DNA of 64,000 nt from Mycobacterium sp. EPa45 (GTDB lineage Bacteria > Actinomycetota > Actinomycetes > Mycobacteriales > Mycobacteriaceae), in assembly GCF_001021385.1 (NCBI RefSeq), contig NZ_CP011773.1, positions 5,704,001 through 5,768,000 on the forward strand. Reading direction: 5' to 3'. The notes under the pieces are model-generated. The model did not search any database. It saw nothing but the letters and a program-made list of their open reading frames with translations, and was not told the origin of the DNA. A program made the translations under genes and the position numbers. Below, one piece after another: positions 56,847 to 64,000 of this stretch. Positions within the stretch are counted from its first letter, which is position 1; each line of letters starts with the position of its first letter.

Positions 56847-56867
56847 CCGTTCACTGCCGGTGAACGG
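56847..56867. promoter_or_regulatory. Palindrome in the amt leader
   Basis: CCGTTCAC and GTGAACGG form a perfect 8-bp inverted repeat with a 5-base loop, 39 bases before the amt ATG. It could be an operator or an RNA hairpin. Confidence 0.5.
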
Positions 56868-56906
56868 CCCCACCGTCTACGGGCCGCCCACCCCGCAGGA
56901 GATTAG

Positions 56907-58160
56907 ATGGATACAGGGACCACAGCATTCATGCTGTGTTGCATCATCGGACTGACGATGATGATCCCGGGCCTGGCGCTGTTCTACGGCGGCATGGTCT
57001 CGGTGAAGAGCTCCACCAACATGATGATGATGACGTTCGGCGCTGTCGCCATCGTCGGCGTGCTCTGGATTTTGTTCGGGTTCTCCATGACGTTCGGTAC
57101 GTCGTACGGAGGGTTCGTCGGCAGTCTGACCGAATTCGCCGGGATGAAGAACCTGCTGGAATCCCAGACCACGATCTCCGGTCTGCCGGTCAGTCTGTTC
57201 GCGTTGTTCCAGGCTCTGTTCGCTGCGATCACCGTAGCGCTGATCTCCGGTGCGGCGGCGGACCGGATGAAGTTCGCGGCCTGGATGGTGTTCGCGACCC
57301 TGTGGGCGGTTCTGTGCTACTTCCCCGTCGCACACTGGGTGTTCGCGTTCAACGGTGTCGTCACCCCGGACGCGGTCGGCGGCTGGATCGCCAACAACCT
57401 CAAGGCTATTGACTTCGCCGGTGGTACCGCAGTGCACATCAACGCCGGTGCAGCCGCACTGGCGGTGGCCATCGTGCTCGGCAAGGGCGCCAGTTGGGGC
57501 AAGCTGCGCAAGCCGCACAACGTCCCGCTGACACTGCTCGGCGCCGGACTGCTGTGGGCCGGCTGGTATGCGTTCAACGGCGGTTCGGCACTGGCCGCGG
57601 GCAATTCGGCGGCCATCGTCATGGTCACCACGTTTGTCGCGACCTGCGCTGCCACGCTCGCCTGGCTGGCGGTCGAGAAGTTCAAGGACGGCCACGTCAC
57701 CGGCGTCGGTGCGGCGGCGGGTGCCATCACCGGCCTGGTCGCGATCACCCCGGCCTGTGGTTCGGTGACGCCGGTCGGCGCGATCATCCTGGGCCTCGTC
57801 GCAGGCGCCATCTGCCCCTTCGCCGTGGGACTCAAGGAGAAGTTCGGCTACGACGATTCGCTCGACGTCGTCGGCGTGCACCTCGTCGGTGGTGTCATCG
57901 GCACCCTGCTGATCGGCTTCCTGGCCAGCGACTCCATGCCGAACAAGGTCAACGGCTTCTTCTACGGCGGCGGTTTCGACCAGCTGTGGCGACAGGCGGT
58001 CGCCGCTGGCGCGGTGATGGTCTACTCCTTCGTGATCGCGTTCGTCATCGCATGGGCCATCAAGAAGACGATGGGCATTCGCATCTCCTCCGAGGAAGAG
58101 GAGAAGGGTATCGACACCCACGTCCACCGCGACCCGGCGTACGAGCTCGAATACGCCTGA
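56907..58160 (+). CDS. amt: Ammonium transporter
   Basis: A 417-residue, 11-helix Amt/Mep/Rh protein. Twin pore histidines appear in GGTAVHINAGAAALAVA and VVGVHLVGGVIGTLL, with the structural Asp in AIDFAGG. The C-terminal tail (EEEEKGIDTHVHRDPAYE) resembles the PII-contact segment. It takes up ammonium under nitrogen limitation. In M. smegmatis the amt1 operon has the same following genes, from memory. The start ATG 56907 follows a GGAG ribosome site. Confidence 0.95.
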   Translation: MDTGTTAFMLCCIIGLTMMIPGLALFYGGMVSVKSSTNMMMMTFGAVAIVGVLWILFGFSMTFGTSYGGFVGSLTEFAGMKNLLESQTTISGLPVSLFALFQALFAAITVALISGAAADRMKFAAWMVFATLWAVLCYFPVAHWVFAFNGVVTPDAVGGWIANNLKAIDFAGGTAVHINAGAAALAVAIVLGKGASWGKLRKPHNVPLTLLGAGLLWAGWYAFNGGSALAAGNSAAIVMVTTFVATCAATLAWLAVEKFKDGHVTGVGAAAGAITGLVAITPACGSVTPVGAIILGLVAGAICPFAVGLKEKFGYDDSLDVVGVHLVGGVIGTLLIGFLASDSMPNKVNGFFYGGGFDQLWRQAVAAGAVMVYSFVIAFVIAWAIKKTMGIRISSEEEEKGIDTHVHRDPAYELEYA

Positions 58161-58166
58161 CGAGGC

Positions 58167-58206
58167 TCGAGCCGGGCGGGGTAACTCCTTCCCCCGCCCG
58201 GCTCGA
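58167..58206 (+). terminator. Strong hairpin between amt and glnT
   Basis: A 15-bp perfect stem (tcgagccgggcgggg with its complement) and a 10-base loop lie 6 bases after amt and 46 before glnT. It may reduce readthrough into glnT rather than fully end transcription. Confidence 0.7.
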
Positions 58207-58252
58207 CCCCTCGCCATCGCCGTCTATCCCATGAAAGAGCTTGTTGGAGAAC

Positions 58253-59560
58253 ATGTCTGCCACCCTCGCTGAGCTGGCCGAGGCCTCAGCAACCAAGTTC
58301 ATCCTCGCGCTGTTCGTCGACCTCCGCGGAAAGCCCTGCGCCAAACTGGTTCCCGTCGAGGCGGTCGATCTGCTGGCCACCGAAGGCGTCGGCTTCGCCG
58401 GATACGCCGTCGGCGCCATGGGCCAGGAACCCAAAGACCCTGACCTGATGGCCATCCCCGACCCCGGGTCGTTCACCCCGATCCCCTTCATCAAAGAGGG
58501 CTTGGCGATCGTGCACTGCGATCCCCACGTCGAGGGCCGGCCGTGGCCGTATGCACCGCGGGTGATCCTGAAGTCCTTGATTCAGCGTGCCGCCGACGCC
58601 GGCTTCGAACCCTGGGTCGGTGCGGAGGTCGAGTACTTCCTGCTGACCCGCGGCGCCGACGGAAATCTGGCCACCGCCGACACCGCGGACACCGCGGCGC
58701 AACCGTGCTACGACGCGCGCGGCGTGACCCGGATGTACGACCACCTCACCGCGATCTCGACCGCGATGAACACCCTCGGGTGGTCCAACTACGCCAACGA
58801 CCACGAAGACGGCAACGGCCAATTCGAGCAGAACTTCCAATTCGCCGAGGCGCTGACCACCGCCGACCGGGTGGTAACCCTGCGCTACCTGCTGTCGATG
58901 ATCGCGGCCGAGCGCGGCATGATCGCCACGTTCATGCCCAAGCCGTTCTCCGATCGGACCGGCAGCGGCCTGCACCTGCACCTGTCGCTGACCAGCGGCG
59001 GCACACCGGTGTTCCCCGAAGAGTCCGACGATCGCGGGCTGGGCCTGTCGCCGACGGCGTATGCCTTCATCGGCGGCATCCTCGACCACGCCTGCGCCCT
59101 GCAGGCCGTCGTCGGTCCAACGGTGAACTCCTACAAGCGAACCGGCGCGTTGACAACGGCCTCCGGCGCCTCCTGGGCTCCACGCCTGCCAACCTATGGC
59201 GGCAACGACCGCACGCACTACATCCGGGTGCCGGACTCCCAGCGCGTCGAGCTGCGTGGCGGCGACGGGTCGGCCAATCCCTATCTGGCCATCGCGGCGG
59301 CGTTGGGCGCCGGCATCGACGGCATCAAGCGCAGCGCCGACCCCGGCGCGATCGGCAACACCGACGGCCGCACCGCCCTGCCGCCGACCCTGCTGCACGC
59401 CGTCGAGGAGTTCGAGGGCGACCCGGTGGTCAGTGGTGTGCTCGATTCCGTCGGCGAGGGGGTTGCCACGTACTTCGCCGGCATCAAACGCGATGAATTC
59501 TTCGCCTACCACGGCACGGTCAGCCCGTGGGAAGTCGACCAGTACCTGACCGCATTCTGA
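58253..59560 (+). CDS. glnT: Type III glutamine synthetase-like protein (GlnT/GmaS family)
   Basis: A 435-residue glutamine-synthetase fold with VGAEVEYFLL (metal Glu), NDHEDGNGQFEQNF, GSGLHLHLSL (metal His) and RVELRGGDGSANPYLA (Arg and phosphate loop). Close relatives are rhizobial GlnT and gamma-glutamylmethylamide synthetase GmaS, which join glutamate to methylamine or another amine with ATP. Sequence alone does not separate these. ATG 58253 has GGAGA in front; TTG 58241 is an alternative. Confidence 0.88.
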   Translation: MSATLAELAEASATKFILALFVDLRGKPCAKLVPVEAVDLLATEGVGFAGYAVGAMGQEPKDPDLMAIPDPGSFTPIPFIKEGLAIVHCDPHVEGRPWPYAPRVILKSLIQRAADAGFEPWVGAEVEYFLLTRGADGNLATADTADTAAQPCYDARGVTRMYDHLTAISTAMNTLGWSNYANDHEDGNGQFEQNFQFAEALTTADRVVTLRYLLSMIAAERGMIATFMPKPFSDRTGSGLHLHLSLTSGGTPVFPEESDDRGLGLSPTAYAFIGGILDHACALQAVVGPTVNSYKRTGALTTASGASWAPRLPTYGGNDRTHYIRVPDSQRVELRGGDGSANPYLAIAAALGAGIDGIKRSADPGAIGNTDGRTALPPTLLHAVEEFEGDPVVSGVLDSVGEGVATYFAGIKRDEFFAYHGTVSPWEVDQYLTAF

Positions 59561-59580
59561 CCTGCGAGGAAGGAACAACC

Positions 59581-60474
59581 ATGTGCGGAATCGTGGGTCT
59601 GCACCTGCGCAACCCCCAGCTCTACCCCCGGCTCGGTGAACTGCTGACCGGCATGCTGTGCGAAATGTCCGACCGCGGAAGCGATTCGGCCGGAGTGGCC
59701 GTCTACGGTGATCCACGCTGGTCGCCGCCGGGGCGGGGCACCGTGTCGGTGCTCGACGTCGACGAAAGTCCGGATCAGATCGCTGAGGCGCTGCACACCG
59801 TACTCGGCGAGGTGTCGGTGCACCGCATCGACGAGACGCTGTTGGTGTCGGCCGATGTCGCACCCGAAACACTGCATGCCGCGATCACGGCGCACTACCC
59901 GCACGCGCTGGTCGCGGGGTTCGGTGCGAATGTGGCGGTACTCAAGGGGGTCGGGCACCCGAAGGCGCTGACCGAGGCGTGGGGGCTCACCGGTGCACAG
60001 GGCTGGCAGGGGGTGGGCCACACCAGGATGGCGACCGAGTCGGCGGTGATACCCGCCGGCGCACATCCGTACGCGGTAGGGCCGGATCAGTGCCTGGTGC
60101 ACAACGGTTCCTTCGCCAACCACGCCACCATCCGCCGCGACCTGATCGCCCACGGCATCGCGTTCGACAGCGAGAACGACACCGAGGTGGGCGCCCGCTT
60201 CGTGGCCGACCAACTGGCCCACGGCCGCGACGTGGAGACGGCCTTGAAGGAGCTGTGTGCCACCTTCGACGGCTTTTACACGCTGCTGGTGTCCAACCGC
60301 GACTCGTTCGCCGTCGTCCGGGACGCGATCGCGTGCAAGCCTGCCGTGATCGCCGAGACCGACGACTGGGTGGCGATGGGCAGCGAATACCGCGCGCTGG
60401 CAGCGCTTCCCGGCGTCGGGAAAGCGGTCATCTGGGAGCCTGAGCCCGAGGTGGTCTACGCATGGACGAGGTGA
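59581..60474 (+). CDS. glxB: Class II glutamine amidotransferase, split glutamate-synthase part (GlxB/MgsA)
   Basis: The 297-residue Ntn hydrolase has the nucleophile Cys2 (MCGIVGLHL), MSDRGSDSAGVAVYG, VGHTRMATES and LVHNGSFANHATIRR. It is equivalent to the N-terminal amidotransferase domain of glutamate synthase. In N-methylglutamate synthase the matching subunit is MgsA. It overlaps the next gene by 13 bases. Confidence 0.88.
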   Translation: MCGIVGLHLRNPQLYPRLGELLTGMLCEMSDRGSDSAGVAVYGDPRWSPPGRGTVSVLDVDESPDQIAEALHTVLGEVSVHRIDETLLVSADVAPETLHAAITAHYPHALVAGFGANVAVLKGVGHPKALTEAWGLTGAQGWQGVGHTRMATESAVIPAGAHPYAVGPDQCLVHNGSFANHATIRRDLIAHGIAFDSENDTEVGARFVADQLAHGRDVETALKELCATFDGFYTLLVSNRDSFAVVRDAIACKPAVIAETDDWVAMGSEYRALAALPGVGKAVIWEPEPEVVYAWTR

Positions 60475-61148
60475 CCACATTCGACCTCGCGATGACCCCG
60501 CTGCGCGAGGTCAACGCGGCCCTGCACGCTCCCGACGTCTCGGGTGAATTCCAGATCGTCAATCCCGCTGGCGCGCATAACGTCGCGGTCGGCCTCGACG
60601 CGCCGCTGAGAGTCGAAATCGACGGCCACGTGGGCTATTACGCAGCGGGAATGAACAAGCAGGCCGAGGTCATCGTCGACGGCAACGCCGGAACCGGGGT
60701 GGCCGAGAACATGATGAGTGGCACCGTCTGGGTCAAGGGCAACGCCTCCCAGTCGGCGGGCGCCACCGCGCACGGCGGCCTGCTCGTGATCGAGGGCAAT
60801 GCCGCAGCGCGGTGCGGGATCTCAATGAAGGGTGCCGATATCGTCGTCGGTGGCAGCGTCGGACACATGAGTGCGTTTATGGCTCAGGCGGGGCGGCTGG
60901 TGATCCGCGGCGATGCCGGTGAGGCACTGGGTGATTCGATCTACGAGGCGCGCCTCTACGTCCGCGGTGAGGTGGCCTCACTGGGAGCGGACTGCATCGC
61001 CAAAGAGATGAGTGCCGAGCACCACGAAGAGCTCGGCAGGCTGCTCAAGGCCGCCGGTTTCGAAGACGACGACACCAGCTCCTACACCCGCTACGGCTCG
61101 GCCCGCCAGCTCTACCACTTCCACGTCGACAACGCAGAAGTTTACTAG
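60462..61148 (+). CDS. glxC: GXGXG domain, split glutamate-synthase part (GlxC/MgsB)
   Basis: A 228-residue right-handed beta-helix with repeated G-x-x-G-x-G turns (EVIVDGNAGTGVAENMMSG, VIEGNAAARCGISMKGADIVVGG, VIRGDAGEALGDS). It corresponds to the C-terminal GltB structural domain. Its stop TAG directly abuts the glxD ATG. The role is structural, linking amidotransferase and FMN domains. Confidence 0.88.
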   Translation: MDEVTTFDLAMTPLREVNAALHAPDVSGEFQIVNPAGAHNVAVGLDAPLRVEIDGHVGYYAAGMNKQAEVIVDGNAGTGVAENMMSGTVWVKGNASQSAGATAHGGLLVIEGNAAARCGISMKGADIVVGGSVGHMSAFMAQAGRLVIRGDAGEALGDSIYEARLYVRGEVASLGADCIAKEMSAEHHEELGRLLKAAGFEDDDTSSYTRYGSARQLYHFHVDNAEVY

Positions 61149-62483
61149 ATGACATACGCAGAAGACGACCGCGCCCGCCTCGGCCTGCGCGAGTCAGCCA
61201 CCTTCGACCGCGCCACCATCGCGGCGATCCAACGCGCCGCCGATACCGGCATCTACGACATCCGGGGCTGGGGTGCCAAGCGCGCGCTGCCCCACTTCGA
61301 CGACCTGCTGTTCCTCGGCGCGTCGATGTCGCGGTACCCGTTGGAGGGCTATCGCGAGCGGTGTGGCACCGACGTCGTGCTCGGCGATCGGCATGCCAAA
61401 CACCCTCTGCACCTGGAGATCCCGGTCACGATCGCCGGCATGTCCTTCGGCGCGCTGTCCGGGCCTGCCAAAGAGGCGCTGGGTCGCGGCGCCAGCGAGG
61501 TCGGCACGTCGACCACCACCGGCGACGGCGGGATGACGCCCGAGGAGCGGGGACAGTCGAAGTATCTGGTCTATCAGTACCTTCCATCGCGTTACGGGAT
61601 GAACCCGGACGATCTGCGCAAGGCAGACGCCATCGAGGTCGTCCTCGGTCAGGGCGCCAAGCCCGGTGGCGGCGGAATGCTGCTGGGGCAGAAGATCTCC
61701 GAACGGGTGGCCGCGATGCGCACGCTGCCCGAGGGGATCGACCAGCGGTCCGCCTGCCGGCATCCGGATTGGACCGGGCCCGACGACCTGACCATCAAGA
61801 TCAACGAGCTTCGCGAGCTCACCGACTGGGAGAAACCGATCTACGTCAAGGTCGGCGCCACCCGCACCTACTACGACGTGAAGCTGGCGGTCGCGGCGGG
61901 GGCCGACGTTGTCGTGGTCGACGGTATGCAGGGCGGCACCGCTGCGACCCAGGACGTCTTCATCGAGCATGTCGGCATTCCCACGCTGGCCGCCGTTCCT
62001 CAAGCGGTCCAGGCACTCTCCGAGCTGGGCGTGCATCGGACAGTGCAACTCATCGTGTCGGGCGGCATCCGCACCGGCGCTGATGTCGCCAAGGCGATGG
62101 CCCTGGGTGCCGACGCGGTGGCGATCGGTACCGCGGCGCTGATCGCGCTGGGTGACAACGACCCGAAGTACGCCGCCGAGTACGAAAAGCTCGGCAGCGC
62201 AGCCGGTTTCTACGACGACTTCCAAGACGGCCGAGACCCGGCCGGCATCAGCACACAGGACCCGGAGCTCGCCGCCCGCCTCGACCCGGTCGAGGGCGGC
62301 CGCCGCCTGGCCAACTACCTGCGGGTGCTCACCATGGAGGCCCAGACCATCGCGCGCGCGTGCGGCAAGGCCCACCTGTTGCACCTGGAGCCCGAGGACC
62401 TCGTTGCGGTCACCATCGAGGCCGCGGCGATGGCACGGGTGCCGCTGGCGGGTACGTCGTGGATTCCCGGAGCCGGACTGTGA
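61149..62483 (+). CDS. glxD: FMN-binding glutamate-synthase domain protein (GlxD/MgsC)
   Basis: The 444-residue TIM-barrel flavoprotein has ITIAGMSFGALSGPAKEAL, STTTGDGGMTPEERG, GQGAKPGGGGMLLGQKI and VVVDGMQGGTAATQDVF...TLAAVPQAV, the FMN and 2-oxoglutarate regions of GltB. It would transfer ammonia or methylamine to 2-oxoglutarate. Only a few cysteines are present (ERCG, SACRH, ARACG), so the usual 3Fe-4S cluster motif is not clear. Its TGA overlaps the next GTG. Confidence 0.88.
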   Translation: MTYAEDDRARLGLRESATFDRATIAAIQRAADTGIYDIRGWGAKRALPHFDDLLFLGASMSRYPLEGYRERCGTDVVLGDRHAKHPLHLEIPVTIAGMSFGALSGPAKEALGRGASEVGTSTTTGDGGMTPEERGQSKYLVYQYLPSRYGMNPDDLRKADAIEVVLGQGAKPGGGGMLLGQKISERVAAMRTLPEGIDQRSACRHPDWTGPDDLTIKINELRELTDWEKPIYVKVGATRTYYDVKLAVAAGADVVVVDGMQGGTAATQDVFIEHVGIPTLAAVPQAVQALSELGVHRTVQLIVSGGIRTGADVAKAMALGADAVAIGTAALIALGDNDPKYAAEYEKLGSAAGFYDDFQDGRDPAGISTQDPELAARLDPVEGGRRLANYLRVLTMEAQTIARACGKAHLLHLEPEDLVAVTIEAAAMARVPLAGTSWIPGAGL

Positions 62484-63667
62484 CCGAGACCGCTGATGTC
62501 GTCATCGTCGGCGGCGGCATCGAGGGGTGTGCCGCCGCGTGGGCGCTGAGCCAGCGTGGCATCACCGATGTCGTTGTCCTCGAACGCAATACCGTCGCCT
62601 CCGGGATGACGGGTAAGTCCAGCGGCATCGTGCGCTGTCATTACGGGGTCAGCTCGCTGGCCGCCATGGCGACCGTCGGCCTCGAGGTGTTCGAGAAGGC
62701 CGAAGAGATCTTCGGCGACGATATCGGCTTCCGGCAGACCGGATACGTCGTCGGCGTCGGCGAACCCAACGTCGAGGCGTTGCGCAACAGCATGGCCGCC
62801 CAGCGGGCCGTCGGGGTGCAGACCGAAGAGATCGACGCCGACGAGGTGGCCCGGCTGTGGCCGGCCGCCGACCTGTCGCCCTTCGCCGCGTTCGGCTGGG
62901 AAGCCCGCGGCGGCTACGGCGACGCCTACCAGACCGCGCAGGCGTTCGCGCTGTCCGCCCGAGCAGCGGGGGTGCGAATCCGCCAGGGCGCCAACGTAAC
63001 CGGCCTGGTGACGGACGGTGACACCGTCACCGGGGTACGCCTGGTGGACGGCACCCAGATCAGCGCGGGCAGCGTCGTCGTCGCCACCGGGGTATGGACG
63101 AGTGCGTTTCTGGCGCCCTACGGGGTCGACGTACCGATCCGGGTGGTCCGCGAGCAGATCGTGATGATCTCCCCCGGCGTCGAGCTCGGACCGGTGCCGG
63201 TGTTCTCCGATCTGGTGTCGCTGCAATATGTGCGCCCCGAGGTGGGCGGCGATGTCCTGTTCGGCAACAGCGACCTGTCCGATGTGCTGACCGCCGATCC
63301 CGACGACTACCTCAACCGGGCTACCGAGGACTTCATCGACCTCACCGTCGAGAAGGTCGGCACCCGCTTCCCCGGCTTCACCGGTGCGGCGATCACCTCG
63401 AGCTACGCCGGGTGCTACGACGTCACACCGGACTGGAACCCGGTCATCTCGGCCAGCGGCCGCGACGGGTTGTTCGTGGCCGCCGGTTTCAGCGGTCACG
63501 GGTTCAAGATCGCACCCGCGGTCGGCCGGCTGGTCGCCGACTTGCTTGTCGACGGCCGCAGCAGCGATCCACGGATACCCGAGACTGACTTCCGGCTGTC
63601 CCGGTTCACCGACGGGGAGCTGCTGAAGAGCCCGTATCCGTATGTCGGTGCGGGGCAGATGCGATAG
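62480..63667 (+). CDS. DAO-family FAD-dependent oxidoreductase
   Basis: A 395-residue FAD enzyme with Rossmann motif VIVGGGIEGCAAAWAL, the SSGIVRCHYG region near the flavin, and C-terminal CYDVTPDWNPVIS...AAGFSGHGFKIAPAVG, close to sarcosine oxidase beta-type and dimethylglycine-dehydrogenase-type proteins. A secondary amine or N-methyl amino acid is the expected substrate. Translational coupling to glxD (GTGA overlap) supports action in the same pathway. Confidence 0.87.
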   Translation: MTETADVVIVGGGIEGCAAAWALSQRGITDVVVLERNTVASGMTGKSSGIVRCHYGVSSLAAMATVGLEVFEKAEEIFGDDIGFRQTGYVVGVGEPNVEALRNSMAAQRAVGVQTEEIDADEVARLWPAADLSPFAAFGWEARGGYGDAYQTAQAFALSARAAGVRIRQGANVTGLVTDGDTVTGVRLVDGTQISAGSVVVATGVWTSAFLAPYGVDVPIRVVREQIVMISPGVELGPVPVFSDLVSLQYVRPEVGGDVLFGNSDLSDVLTADPDDYLNRATEDFIDLTVEKVGTRFPGFTGAAITSSYAGCYDVTPDWNPVISASGRDGLFVAAGFSGHGFKIAPAVGRLVADLLVDGRSSDPRIPETDFRLSRFTDGELLKSPYPYVGAGQMR

Positions 63668-63674
63668 TGCGCTT

Positions 63675-64000
63675 GTGACCGATCTGCTTCGCAACCAGTC
63701 GGGTACCGCCCGCGAGCGCGACCCGGACGAGCCGGTCTCCGAGCTGGAGTTCGAGGCCGCGATCGCCCACAACGTGCGCCAGCTACGGCAGCAGCTGGGA
63801 CTGTCGGTTGCCGACATGGCGAGCCGGGTCGGCATCTCCAAGGCGATGATGAGCAAGATCGAAAACGCGCAGACCTCGCCGAGTCTGTCCACGCTGGCGT
63901 TGCTGGCCAAGGGGTTCGACGTACCGGTGACCACGCTGTTCCGCGGCGCCGACGTGGAGCGGCCCGCCGCCTTCGTCAAAGCGGGTACCGGCGCGCGGAT
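63675..64000 (+). CDS. XRE-family regulator, truncated by window end
   Basis: At least 108 residues are present: a helix-turn-helix of the XRE/Cro type (VRQLRQQLGLSVADMASRVGISKAMMSKIENAQTSPSLSTLALLAKGFDVPVTTLF). It continues beyond base 64000, probably into a cupin domain as in many amine-catabolism regulators; that part is not visible. GTG 63675 lies 7 bases after the oxidase stop, so it is likely in the same operon. Confidence 0.85.
   Translation, partial: MTDLLRNQSGTARERDPDEPVSELEFEAAIAHNVRQLRQQLGLSVADMASRVGISKAMMSKIENAQTSPSLSTLALLAKGFDVPVTTLFRGADVERPAAFVKAGTGAR

Noticed and set aside
58286..59872. 528-codon minus-strand frame opposite glnT
   Set aside because: Shadow of glnT/glxB; no recognisable protein features.

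Overview
The window is high-GC actinobacterial DNA that reads as a chromosomal segment of a mycobacterium, most likely a rapid-growing Mycolicibacterium-type species. The gene order follows the M. tuberculosis stretch Rv3680-Rv3709c (whiB4, ponA2, Rv3683, Rv3684, tRNA-Pro, Rv3688c-Rv3695, glpK, Rv3698/Rv3699 homologues, egtE-D-C-B-A, Rv3705c, Rv3707c, asd, ask). Accessory blocks interrupt this backbone. Names given by analogy to M. tuberculosis and M. smegmatis rest on remembered sequences, not on a search.

Layout. 1-5.9 kb: end of an ArsA-type ATPase, whiB4, the bifunctional penicillin-binding protein ponA2, a metallophosphoesterase and a PLP enzyme. 5.8-6.3 kb: a probable 56-residue membrane protein and tRNA-Pro(CGG) with its own terminator. 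6.3-15.1 kb is accessory: a secreted alpha/beta hydrolase, a Pro-rich secreted protein, an FAD dehydrogenase, a haem-oxygenase-like di-iron protein facing a CDGSH protein and a HemK2/MTQ2-type methyltransferase, and an F420/LLM oxidoreductase. 15.1-22.9 kb: a YqeY protein, then the MoxR/DUF58/DUF4129/DUF4350 membrane operon with SpoIIM-like and RDD neighbours. 22.9-30.4 kb: an AraC/DUF1772 pair, then a PadR regulator divergent from a run of carotenoid oxygenase, SDR, SnoaL-like, ParB-like, cation/proton antiporter and a small membrane protein. A second PadR regulator has a Gly/Phe-rich N-terminus. 30.4-34.3 kb: glpK, a methyltransferase and a glutamate-cysteine-ligase-like protein.

34.5-39.9 kb is the least conventional part. 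A GRDP-like protein and a membrane-anchored protein with a Cys/Gly-only tail are followed by a metabolite:H+ symporter, an OmpR-type response regulator, a histidine kinase and a TAXI-type periplasmic binding lipoprotein. A related 27-nt motif lies upstream of both halves of this region. 39.9-41.3 kb: a hydrolase/TetR pair around a TetR-type palindrome.

41.3-49.4 kb: the complete ergothioneine operon egtABCDE on the minus strand, with all junctions overlapping. Next to it lie an Rv3705c-like secreted protein, an Ohr peroxidase and a monofunctional catalase, so thiol and peroxide defence genes are together. 49.5-53.3 kb: secreted or membrane proteins with low-complexity or tandem-repeat segments. 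53.3-55.6 kb: asd and ask (ask with an internal beta-subunit start). 56.9-64 kb: a nitrogen-assimilation cluster (ammonium transporter, type III glutamine synthetase-like GlnT, three split glutamate-synthase parts GlxB/C/D, a DAO-family FAD oxidase and an XRE regulator cut by the window edge). It resembles the GmaS/MgsABC part of the N-methylglutamate pathway.

There are no rRNA genes, CRISPR arrays, insertion sequences or phage genes. Long opposite-strand reading frames are shadows caused by high GC.
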